Shown here piece after piece: positions 11,601 to 21,958 of a stretch of 64,000 nucleotides of DNA. Numbering within the stretch: the first letter of the stretch is position 1; the number at the start of each line of letters is the position of its first letter. The notes below the pieces were generated by a model. It searched no databases. It had not been told where the DNA came from and saw only the letters and a program-made list of their open reading frames with translations. Position numbers and translations under genes: made by a program. This DNA is from Rhynchonema sp. JSB1_4 (Eukaryota > Nematoda > Chromadorea > Monhysterida > Xyalidae), in contig JASAMV010008948.1 of the NCBI GenBank assembly GCA_030248065.1, positions 178,734 to 242,733 of the forward strand. The letters are read 5' to 3'.

Positions 11601-12972
11601 CTATACAGTATATATAAAAACGAGTTTGTAAAAAAGCAAACGTGCAATAGATAAAAATGACGGTTGGGTTTTGTTTCTACCTTGGCCGAAAGCTGGATCT
11701 GCCCGGCACCGGCAGAGTAGCTTACGCCCCAGTTTTGGCTTGTGATTGGCTGAATGTCTGATAATGCCAAATAAACGATTGCGATTTCAATCAAAGCAAA
11801 GCACAGATATTGCATTCGCAGGTATTCTGCACGCGGCCGACGAGCGTGATTTCAAAACGGCCTTCTCATATTTCTACGAGGCGTTCGAGGGCTACGACTC
11901 GATCGATAAACGCTCACTCGCCTTGCTCGCACTCAAATACATGTGTCTCAGCAAGATTATGCTTGATTGGTCGGTTCGGTTGTGTGTGATTGAATACTCT
12001 GAGTTGTTGTTAATGACGAGATAAACGAATATTCAAACTCGTTTCTTCCAGCGCTGACGACGTGACTTCAATTCTGTCGGGTAAATTGGCGTTGAAATAC
12101 ACCGGCTCGGACTTGGACGCTATGAAGGCGATTGCCGCCGCCGCCAGTAAACGGTCGTTGGCTGATTTCAATAAGGTGCTGATGTGCATCTTGTTTTATC
12201 AAAGAACATTTATGAGGTCATCACGCCGGAAGGCTGAAAGACTGGTGACCAACTTTGACACCGTTCTTGACAAAGAACAATACATACATTGCTGCGTTTG
12301 CTAATTATATCTTGTGTTTGCTGCAGGCATTCGGCCAATACCCCACAGAGTTACAATGTGATCCGGTTGTGAAGACACATTTCAACACGTTGTCGGACAA
12401 CATGTTGGAGAAGGACCTCAGTCGAATCATTGAGCCGTACTCGAGGGTCGAGATAGCGCACGTCGCCAAAACGATTGGGCTGGATAAGGTTAGAAATGAG
12501 AATGGATAATTTTCGTTCTGTAAAATGTGTAATCTTATTGAAATCATAGAGACAACGTACAAAGTTAAGCGCAATTCGCCAACATTAATCTTTCAGAGCC
12601 ATTCACAAATATTGATCTTTCAGAGCAAAGTTGAGAAGAAGCTCGCTCAGATGATCTTGGACAAGACGTGTATTGGTAGGTCGAAATCTTTCGATTTTGC
12701 GTCGTATGACTCAGTGCGAAACGAGTGTTGCACAATGCACACCACTGGGATGAATTCATGCCCGTTCTCCTTGCATAAACCTCGGTCTGAAAGATTGAAT
12801 TCCTTCAAATCTATTTTTTCTGCGCACAGGCATTCTCGACCAAGGTGCTGGTGTGCTGATCGTGCACGACCACCAACCCAAAGACGCCACCTATGAATCA
12901 GCTGTCGCCAGCATTCGATCACTGGGTCTGGTGGTGGATGCCTTGGAAGAGAAAATTAAGAAGCTCACATAG
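8617..12972 (+). CDS. PSMD11: 26S proteasome non-ATPase subunit 11 (Rpn6)
   Basis: This is a lid scaffold subunit that helps hold the 19S lid on the 20S core. Nine exons: 8617-8704, 9300-9547, 9679-9808, 10895-11089, 11822-11969, 12052-12175, 12327-12488, 12624-12675 and 12830-12972. All junctions keep frame. Diagnostic stretches are [48 protein letters not shown] text, [16 protein letters not shown], and the C-terminal PCI region with [16 protein letters not shown] and [13 protein letters not shown]. The ATG at 8617 has a strong GCCGCC context. The first ~45 residues do not resemble known orthologues, while the rest aligns well with nematode proteins. Intron 3 holds a MITE at 10169-10602. 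Identity is certain; the N-terminal exon is less so. Confidence 0.93.
10169..10602. mobile_element. hAT-type MITE, GTACCTTGCAACC word type
   Basis: Ends CAGTGTAGTGGC and GCCACTACACTG, with a perfect 8-bp target duplication TTCTTTAG (10161-10168 and 10603-10610). GTACCTTGCAACC repeats in direct orientation at both ends. The core (GTGTTTTTCGACCTC, TGCATGCAAAAAAAC) is shared with elements at 5880-6170 and 55030-55310 that carry a different word. It lies in PSMD11 intron 3. Confidence 0.9.
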
Positions 12973-14350
12973 TAGTGCAAAATATTGATTGGTGAATTGT
13001 TTTGTTATACATACTCTCTGGGTCTGCTTGTTACCGATTGTGTTATTACTGTCATTGTTATACTTGTTGAACTATGTTGCTGCGTATGTGTATTTTACTG
13101 AATTTGTCGTTGCAATTTGATTCCTTGTTTGCACGTTGGACGAGCGCAAAACAGTATTCTGCGGTTCATTGAAAGCAAAATCATTGTACTGCATTGCGCT
13201 CGAGCAAACAAGTTTCTGCGTTAAACATCACCTCACGCAATTTAGTCCCATGAACGACGGATATGCTGTTGAATTGCCGCCCAAATTTCCAAGCCTACGA
13301 TTTAGCCTGAACCTGTACCCCAGCGAGAAAAAATGTTGTCCGAACTTCATCCTGAGAAATCTCGTCAAATACCAAGTCCACCCCGAAGGTTTTTTTTATT
13401 TTACACTGCGCAGCGTATCTACTTGTATTGCACTAGTAAGCTTTTTGTCTAAAACAGTTTTTTATTTTCGTTCAGTACCAACCAATCGCATTGTGATCTG
13501 TACGTGTTTTACGCGCTGTTTCTGGTGTCTCTACCGTTGTTTTTTACATTTGTTGTGCGAAGTTATTATTGGTTGAATTTTGCGCGTCAATGTGTACCTT
13601 TTTATCCACTAATCATCTTGTAGTATGTAGTTGTTTTCTTCGTCTCCTGCAATGCTGCCTCTCGCCAGAAGATTATGAATTTTATCACATTTCTGTAACC
13701 ATGAGGCACCCTCCAAATATCACTACAATTCTGGTAAAGTAAAGTGTAACACCGTAACAAAAAGAAATATTCGAAACAATAATGATAATAAAACCAACGA
13801 TACCTAAAAAGCCCAAGCGGTGCTTTGGTCAGCTTGTTCATACCATCAGACCACTCATTGCAATACTAATGCTGCATAACACACCACGCGACAATAAATA
13901 ATAAGTGCAAATAATTGTCCCAAAATATAATACAACAAAATAAAGCGGAAACCTGAAGATTCCAGTGTAAGGATAGCTGAGCGACGTGAGACGCAGATCG
14001 AAGACCAGGTGAGTAATGTTGCTTCAAAGATCGAACCTAAAGCAAAAATGTGTTGTTTGGAACAACAGAACAAATGAAGAGTGACACACGCACTGCACAT
14101 TGTGTTGAGAAAAAAATAAAACCAACAGCGGTTACTTCCCGATGCCCAAACAGGCAGGTATCGAATTTGCTGATCGGATCGATCCTGCCTGGGTCACGTG
14201 GCTTTCTGATCTTACTCATTTCGACCAGCGTAACGGTTATAATGGCATCAGTAAATCACAGGGTATCCTCAATGTGAAAAAGCCAGGTGATAAAGGCAGG
14301 ACTGATTCGGGGACCAAGTTCGACACCAGCCGAAATGAAAAGAACATGGA
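12973..14350. other. Convergent intergenic region
   Basis: This stretch separates the 3' ends of PSMD11 and SLC35B1. An open frame at 13136-13576 shows no recognisable domain and an unlikely composition. Several AATAAA-like sites lie between 13880 and 13945 on the + strand. No other feature is supported. Confidence 0.5.
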
Positions 14351-17009
14351 TCACTTTTTGGCCTGTTTCTGAGGTGCCTTGCCGAACGCACTGTCGAGCG
14401 TCAATCCCATAAAGACCAGCCCGGTGCCCAGCCATTGCCGATCGTTCAGCGCATTGCCGAAATAGATCACCGACAGCAGGATCGTGAAGAATTTGCGTGT
14501 GGTCGTCACGATTGAACAGGGCAGTGGACCGAACAGCTCGATCGTTTTGAAGATGAAGAACTGCAATCACATAGTTGTTCCATTTGCGTGTTTTATTCAT
14601 GTGTACTTTCTGTCGGACCCCATTTTCATTTTACATATGCGACCACGACAAAGGCAATTTTAGCACTGAACCGTATTTTGAGCACTAATCTTAACCATCA
14701 CATATGCTCGAACGTGAAACATCATCAAACAATGTTCTGGCTTCTGGGACAACAGTCCAAACTTTTTTGGTGTTTCACTGAGCCTTTATAAACAGTCGAG
14801 CGAGACTGGGGTTATAGGGGACAGGGGTGTCGGGTGTCAGAGTCAGGCGCCAAAAAAGTGTGGGTGTCGGCTGTCTTCAGGCTTCAGATGAAGGCCTCCA
14901 AAACATCAGTTTCGTTGACACAAGAATTTTAACAATGTTCTTCGGACCAAATGTTTCCGAAGGCGCAGAATGTGACATCTTGGTGTTAATTTCGTTGGAA
15001 AGAACTTGATTTGGAAAATGAGCCAAAACCAAAACTGCATTAATAATGCAAACGAGCAAATTCTTGTCTGTTTTTGGTTCAAAAACTAGATATCGGATAC
15101 CCCCTGACCTCTAACCCACAGTCGACACAGATGCTAAATTGTTTCGCAGCCGTTTTTTCAATTTTTAGACGTACCTGTCCAAGAGCACCAGCGAAGGACA
15201 ATGAGACCAGACGGAAGATGACCTCGGGAAAACGATTGACGAACGAGATAAAGTGGAAAATCTCGCCCGTCACCAGAAGACCTGTAGCAAAGAACACAAT
15301 TTCAATCAAATTTAATTTTTGTTCAAATTTTAATGCCACCAAATTTTAAAAATGAATTCCTTACCGACGCACAAGTACAAAGAAGACCACATGTTCATGT
15401 TGAGCATGATATTATGCGACACCATTTTGTGATTGGCGCGAATTTTCTCCTGAACAGCGCCTGTTGTGCCGTCCATGGCCAGCGAGAGGCACTGGAAATT
15501 TTTTCGAAAAAATTTCGCAGCTTTCTTCATGAATTTACAAGAACAAAGGATAACCTACTGAGTATAAGGCTGAACTGGTGACAAACTTGGTGATCCGTGG
15601 TCGGTGCTGCCAGGCTCAAGTGTGAGGAAAATGTTTGTGTAACATGCATTTCCACGTTTCAAGACTGTTGTAACTGACTCGACAGAAAGCTGTTTGTTTG
15701 TTAAACAATTTTTATGCCGGCGGAACTTCCTGGTGGCCGTGAATATCGAATTACGCATGCGAAGTCGTATGTTCAAGCAAGTTACAGTGCAGCCGGACCG
15801 ATCACCAAGTTTGATATAAGCCCAGAGAACTTACTCATTCTCAACAAAAATGAGACCAACCAATAACGCTTCGCCCCATCCAAATTGCAAACTGCTGCTG
15901 GTCCCGGCACCCTTCTTCTCCTTCATCAAAAATAAACAGACGCCGAGCACAATTAACAGAACGAACAGGTATTTCTTCACCGGATAGCGACGTCGCGCGA
16001 ACAGAACGCCGAAGATCATGATCGGAATCGGCTTGCACGATTTTCCGAGCACCTAAACAAAATTTTGGTCAATGTAAGATTTGCTGGCATTCGGATGGTT
16101 AGGTCCGCGGTCCGCCTGACTTTGATAATACTGAATTCAATTCTTTGACGCTTGCAAATTCGACCAACAGGAAGGTTTTTCCCAAAACAGAATGCGAATT
16201 AATTTCTTTTTCGCTGGCCGGCCGAACTCCAGATTCTCAAAAAAATCACAGAAAAATACTGAACTGAGCACACCAGTGAAATTCTCGTGGTCCACAGTCG
16301 ACCCTAATATGTGTGATATCTGCATGCAAAATGCATCCACAAAAGCAGGCCAATATTTACTTTTGGTCAGATCTGATAAGTTCATGGTTTATTTTGCGAT
16401 AACCTGCGTGGGATACGGCACGAATTGCAGAGCATGATTGCTGGCGATCATTGCAGCCACATACGAGAATGAACACAGTGCGTACAGATTCGTTGGCGTC
16501 GTGTCGTCAAGCGGTCCGACAAATCGAATAACTACAAAAATATCAGGATTGATATTTTGCACGATCTCGTGAGGACCATTGACGGACAAAAAATTAGAAA
16601 AACACAAACCAATAAACGCAAACAATCCATTGACTAAACACTGAAAGAACACCAACGCCTGCGTGTACACGAACTGTTCTTTATCTTCGCCGTATCTCGA
16701 CCGGGTTCTGGAAAAAAATCAAGATCAAAAAATGGCAGCTTGTTTCTCAACGCAAACCACTCACATTTTCTCCTGTTCAACGCCGAAATAGAAATAACAG
16801 ATGAGAATGCCGAGCGCACAGCCAGCCAGCTCAATGTAGGTGCGCACTTTGCTGTGTTCATGATGATCATGGTGGTGAGGTTTGAGCGAATGTTGTGGCG
16901 CGGACGATAAATCGATAAAATCACCGGCGGCACCTTTCGATTCACTGCTGAGACGTGGGCGAAGGTGGTGATCCGGATCCAATGGGTTTGACATTTCGTC
17001 GCGGTGCAT
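14351..17009 (-). CDS. SLC35B1: Solute carrier family 35 member B1 (ER nucleotide carrier)
   Basis: SLC35B1 is a ten-helix nucleotide-sugar-transporter-family protein of the ER membrane, reported to exchange ATP and ADP. Exons, reading down the minus strand: 17009-16765, 16707-16610, 16531-16404, 16052-15861, 15491-15365, 15281-15175 and 14560-14351, giving 368 residues in frame. Diagnostic stretches are [69 protein letters not shown] and [20 protein letters not shown]. The exon 4-5 join matches the length of the human protein only if the intron starts GTTGGT. The N-terminus has an extra histidine-rich cytosolic stretch. The C-terminus ends in lysines (QAKK), not a canonical KKXX signal. A CAG acceptor lies seven bases before the ATG. 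Confidence 0.95.
14811..15118. mobile_element. GTCGGGTGTCGG-type element, diverged copy
   Basis: This lies in SLC35B1 intron 6. It shares a ~230 bp core (AAATGTTTCCGAAGGCGCAG, TGTCTGTTTTTGG) and GTCGGGTGTC ends with the better copy at 55450-55975. The right end, GACCTCTAACCC, matches that family's terminal repeat. The left end is diverged and no target duplication is clear. Confidence 0.65.
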
Positions 17010-17268
17010 AGTCAACTGATGAACATGAAAGGACGGAGCCTTTTTCTTGTATCTGAAACTCTGATTAACATCAGAGATCGGAAACGGGCCGCGCCGTTAT
17101 TTTGGACTTGGTGGACCGGGCCGGGCCGGAGATGTGGGAAGTGGGGGGAGGACCGGCTCCAGCCGGGCCCGGCGGCCCGATCCATCCGGTAGGTTGCCTG
17201 AATTTAAAGGAAATTTCTATTTTTAACCAAAGTTTTCAAAATTTTTGAGCTTCGCGCATTAATGTTGG

Positions 17269-17653
17269 CAGTCCAGTTCATGGTCCGGAGGGGGAACAGG
17301 CTGTACCCTCTTTTTTCGGAGGGGGAACAGACGTACCCACCTGGGGGGAGGGGGAGGACCCAAATTTGGAGAAAAGTCATTTTTTGAGGTCGAAATTTTG
17401 ACTCATTTTTGCCCCTTTTTGGAAAAAAATCTCAATAAAAAGGGCATTTTGGCGATTTTTGACAATATTGACCTAAAATCACTCATGTTAAGCCTAAAAA
17501 TGCCTATTTTAGGCCTAAATTTGCCTATTTTACGCAAGAATTGGGGAGCAGACGTACCCGGAGGGAGGGGGAACAGTGGGGCAGGCGTACCATGGAGGGG
17601 AACAAGACGTACCCGAGGGGAACCCCCTCCCCCCTGCCCCAGGAACTACACTG
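17269..17653. mobile_element. hAT-type MITE, GGGGGAACAGACGTACCC word type
   Basis: Left end CAGTCCAGTTCATGG (slightly diverged), right end CAGGAACTACACTG. The target duplication AATGTTGG is perfect (17261-17268 and 17654-17661). The word GGGGGAACAGACGTACCC appears at both ends in direct orientation around the common core. Confidence 0.9.
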
Positions 17654-17919
17654 AATGTTGGGACCCCCTAATGTTTGCTAATTCTTGACTTTTTCAGTCA
17701 TCGTTTTGAAGAAGCAATTCCGCAGAACATTTTTGCAATTCCTGGTGATAGTGAGTCAAGGGAACTGATCCCAACCAGGTCTTTTTGGAACTTTTGGAGC
17801 TTTTCAGTTTTTGACTTTCGAAAATAAGGTGACTGGGCCCGACCTACAGCCCTGCATCGGGTTGGGCGGGACCAAACTTTTCGCCGACAGGGCCGGGCCA
17901 ACTTTTTACCTACCCGGCC

Positions 17920-18126
17920 CAGGGTTTATTTTTTCAAAATGGGCTAGTAGCAAAGCTAATAAAATCAAAAATTTAGTAGATTTTGCCGCTGAAAAGCCAA
18001 TTTACTAGCTTTTTTGGCCAAAATACAAAATTTAGTAGCTTTTAGGCTACTAAATTTGAAAATTTACTAGCTTTTCAAAAAATTTAGCAGCTAAAAAGCT
18101 ACTAAATTTGGTTAAAAAAATCCATG
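17920..18126. mobile_element. CAGGGTTTATTTTTTC MITE, copy 2
   Basis: Nearly identical to 8217-8428. The perfect 8-bp target duplication ACCCGGCC (17912-17919 and 18127-18134) defines the ends and points to hAT-type mobilisation. The interior is built from CTAGTAGC/GCTACTAA words that can fold back on themselves. Confidence 0.85.
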
Positions 18127-18409
18127 ACCCGGCCCGTTTCCGATTTCTGATTAATATCATCATTTGCGTGGCGTCACTGTTTGGGTGATCCAATCATCAT
18201 CATCAACAGTAAAATTGGCACTTGCATTTGGCATTCTATTTTATTTACCTGCAATCAACGGAAGCAAAAACACGGCGAAATGATCAAAGATGTGATGACG
18301 TCGATTTTCTGAAAAAATTAATGAAAGAGAAAATCGCACTGATCCGGCTTTCTTTCGGCGATTTCGAGAAACAGACAGAAAGACGCAAATTGAGATCAAT
18401 CGCCCACAA

Positions 18410-21400
18410 ATGGCTGATGCACATCGAAACGTGGAATTGGACATCGACAAACTTCACGCCGCTTCCAGTTCGCAGAAAGACGGCAGTGGCGCTGGTGGTC
18501 ATTTCAGAGATGGGATCATTGATCTGATTGGCGGCACGCTGGGTTTGTTGATCGGAATTTTTTGGAAGCACCTCATTGCCCAGAATTGAGAAGAGGTTTA
18601 AGTTTCGGGTGAGCGGTGAGGTGTTAGTGGATGCCCATGCCAGATTTTGGACTGCGGTAGCTTTTCAGCATTGCCATGCCAGGACAGGCACTGTTACCTA
18701 TAAATATACCAACCGAAGCTGTCTCCTCCGTCCGCGGCTCCAGCTCCACCTTGCAGATCATCGTATTGTCGGAAATAGAACCCGGGGGTCTATTTTTTCA
18801 CTGGGGTCATTTTGGGGGTTGTTCAATTTATGGGGCGTCAATTATTGGGGGTCATCATATTTTTCATTTGGCCCACGCCCCGACGATAGATAGATTTGCC
18901 CATAAGTGTTGACGATAGATAGATGAAATCAAAAAGTGTTGACGATAGATATATGAATTTGGGGGGACCCACTCCCCCCCCCCAAGTACACCCTGGTGGG
19001 GTTCTCTTAATGGGGGGTCAATTAATGGGGTTCTATTTTTGATTTCGAGCCATTTGGGTGGGGTTCAATTAATGGGGTTCTATTTCCGACAATACGGTAA
19101 TCTGCCGAGGCCGAAATTTGCCAGCCACAATTCTGCCATCCTCGAACACCGCTACCCAAGTTTCAGGTGGTGTTGCAAATGCGTACGTCGGTCAACCGCT
19201 CGATACCGTGAAAGTGAAAATGCAGACCTTTTCAAAGCTCTATCGCAGCAGCTTGCATTGTTTTCTGGATACACTGCGAAATCAGGGCATTGCGCGGGGT
19301 CTGTACGCTGGTAAGCTCTTTTTTCTTACAGACACTTGAAACTGGTCCGAAAAGCAACGGTGGTCATTTGATACTTCAGCCATGTCCCGTTGCCATTATG
19401 GGAACGTTACTGTACTGTAGGTATAGGTACTGTACCTTGGGTCCTGCCTGTTTTGTTTTGTCATTATGTACATATGGCCACTAGAGGCAAACTACGCGAA
19501 CACGAGCCCGATTTCGCAGCTGGCAGGTTGGTGAAACATTCATACGTGGCTGCTGATTTAGGAAATGTTACACGTTGAAGAACACAAGGTGGAGCATGAT
19601 AATTTTCTCTTTCTATTCGTTTTGAACACACACCACCTTCGAAATCGGGCTCGTGTTGGCGTAGTTTGCCTTTACGTGGAGATTCGGCTGTGTGTTGTGT
19701 ACCGTTTCATGTCCCAGGTACCGTGCCGGCTCTGGCTGCAAACGTTGGTGAGAATGCTATCCTGTTCTGTGCTTATGGAGGCTGTCAGAAAGTGATCGCA
19801 TACGCTCGTGGAAAGCAAACCGTTGCTCAATTAACACCGGTTTGTTTTTGTCAAGCTATTTTCCAGTATATAAATTATTGGATCGGTCCTGTTTCCTTCA
19901 GAGACCGCCAGATTTTGTCAAATCGAAAAATATGACGATTTTGGGGCCAAATATGTTCACGCAGGCGCGTCGTTTCTCGAACAGTGAACTCCACGGAAAC
20001 ATGTGTTTTACAAGCTTTTTCACCTATCCATTTTCGTCCTTCGGTTTTGTACTATAATTCCTTGGCACTAGTGTCCGATATTTTTCTTATTAAAAACCGA
20101 TAAAGTACCAACCGAAAAATATATGGAAAATATTCGGAAACACCCGACAAAACCTTTTTTAATACGGTTTTGGTTTTCGTCTGCCAGCCAGTATCCATTG
20201 CTGATGCTAAAAGGCACGTCAAAATGACGACAAGGCCGGTTACGAAGTTCGATGCAGCAGGCCAGAGGCAATCATTGAGACAAAACGTATTTTTTCAGAC
20301 TGAAAACGCTTTGGCCGGTTCAGGCGCGGCATTTTTCGCTTCATTTGCACTCTGTCCAACCGAACTGGTCAAATGTCGTTTACAAGCGATGCGCGAAATG
20401 TTGCAGACCGGTGAGGGATCGATGGGGAAGTCTAAAGCGAAAATGATGTGGGTGATTTGTTTGGTTTACCCACTTCTTGTGAATTACTGTATGTCTTTTC
20501 GACGTGCGATTTGCACCTCTGAATATTTATCATTGCACACGCTATATTTTCACATGGGTAAGGTGTGGACTGTGCCACCAACACTGTTTTCCATGTTCGG
20601 AACTTTTGATATGCGTGTCGGACTTTGGTGGTGTTTCGTTTGCCAGCGAGGCACTGGGTGTATACTTGCTGATGAAATAACGTTTTTTTCGACGGGGTTC
20701 TTTATCGGTTTCTTTCGGAAATTTTTCCGAAAATATAAAAAACCTGTTTTTCCGCAGGTGCGCCTGGGTGCGTTAACTTATCCGTTCAACCCCACAAGCT
20801 TGGGTTGGACGGTTGATTGTTGGTTCACTGTTGTGTCTATTTTTTAGCATAATTTTGTAAAATATCTATTATCTCACTTATTGCTTTGTTTATGGGGATG
20901 TGTATTTGTTGATACTTTACAGTGGTCCATGGAGCCTGACACGGCAAATCCTTCGCGAAGACGGTATCACAGGGCTGTACCGTGGCTTGACACCGACATT
21001 TGCGCGCGAAGTGCCAGGGTACTTCTTCTTTTTTCTCGGATATGAGCTGAGTCGAGCTGGCATGACCCCGGTGGGCAAGACGAAGGATGAAATTGGTTGG
21101 TTGGTTGCGCACACGCGTAAATTGTAAAAATTATTTTATTCAGCGCCTGATATACATACCTCGTGCAAACAAACGCACTTGACAGTGCAATGTAGCTGCA
21201 TTTCGCCATTTTTAGCAGCTTAATACATGGCATTTCTTTGCGTAGCTTCGCCCCGCAGACAGTGAGCTTAGTCCTGTACTCGGTGAACGTGCTGTGTCAC
21301 GGCACGTGACATCAACGACATCAATATCATAAATACGGTGTAACTTTAGAGCAAGCTCACATTTGGCTTTCATGTTGGGTCGTAAATCGTGCCCAAAAGC

Positions 21401-21958
21401 GTCAATCATGCCTGACTCCCAGGTGCATTCCGTACCATAATCAGTGGCGGAATCGGTGGCGTGTCTTTATGGTTGGTCATATTTCCAACGGATGTCATCA
21501 AATCCAAAGTGCAAATCCAGGGCAGTGGATCACTGATTGGCACCGGACTGGCCGTGCTCAGGAAAGAGGGTTGGTTTGGCTTAGCCCCTTTTTGCACCGG
21601 CACTTTTTGATGGAAGTCCTATGGGCCTCTTTATAGCGACATGATTGGGATTCGGCATTTTCGGCAAACAGTAATTCAATATCTGGTCGTTGGGACATTG
21701 GCGACCGGACCGAAGTGTGCTCCAAAACATTTCCCACACGTTAAAATGGTTTTTCTATGTCATTCATGATAAAGAACGTTCGTGTGCTTAGGCTGTGCAC
21801 TGCACAGTACTGATGCCAGCGATGATGTTTCAGGCATCAAAGGATTGTACAAAGGCCTTGGTCCATCGTTGATTCGGTCGTTCATGGCAACAGGGTCCTT
21901 GTTCTTCACTTACGAAACATCAACCAGGCTCATGCATCAATATTTTGATGATTGGTAG
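18410..21958 (+). CDS. SLC25A15: Mitochondrial ornithine carrier (SLC25A15/SLC25A2 type)
   Basis: This carrier of the inner mitochondrial membrane exchanges ornithine and citrulline and links cytosolic and matrix parts of arginine metabolism. Exons: 18410-18542, 19167-19310, 19718-19839, 20299-20447, 20923-21095, 21423-21569 and 21834-21958, giving 330 residues in frame. All three carrier signatures are present: [24 protein letters not shown] and [11 protein letters not shown]. Further family marks are [30 protein letters not shown] and [11 protein letters not shown]. The N-terminus, with [10 protein letters not shown], extends about 30 residues beyond the human protein. Two introns start GTTGGT. 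Introns 1 and 2 carry transposon debris. The choice between the A15 and A2 paralogues cannot be made; the symbol marks the family. Confidence 0.92.
18765..19095. mobile_element. CGTATTGTCGGAAATAGAAC element in intron 1
   Basis: Bounded by 20-bp inverted ends CGTATTGTCGGAAATAGAAC. The interior is made of GGGGTCAATTAATGGGG words, with a fragment of the ATCTATC family (about 18885-18990) inserted in it. Related fragments lie at 5037-5140, 6415-6510, 47430-47480 and 48418-48508. No convincing target duplication was found. Confidence 0.65.
19486..19675. mobile_element. MITE with GGCAAACTACGC inverted ends
   Basis: About 190 bp with roughly 30-bp inverted ends that include GAGCCCGATTTCG. TA dinucleotides lie outside both ends, which suggests a Tc1/mariner-type target. 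A second, more worn copy is at about 40205-40356 in ANKRD16 intron 4. Confidence 0.65.

Larger units (their letters stand above)
17072..18149. mobile_element. hAT element between divergent genes, with two nested MITEs
   Basis: Ends CAGAGATCGGAAACGGGCC and CCCGTTTCCGATTTCTG, with an 8-bp target duplication ATTAACAT/ATTAATAT differing at one base. It is the same family as 2926-3779. Inside are a MITE at 17269-17653 and another at 17920-18126, each with its own perfect duplication. The element makes up most of the space between SLC35B1 and the ornithine carrier gene. Confidence 0.88.

Noticed and set aside
13136..13576. 146-codon open frame downstream of PSMD11
   Set aside because: No domain, odd composition (many cysteines and phenylalanines), no neighbouring exons, and it lies in a probable 3' region.
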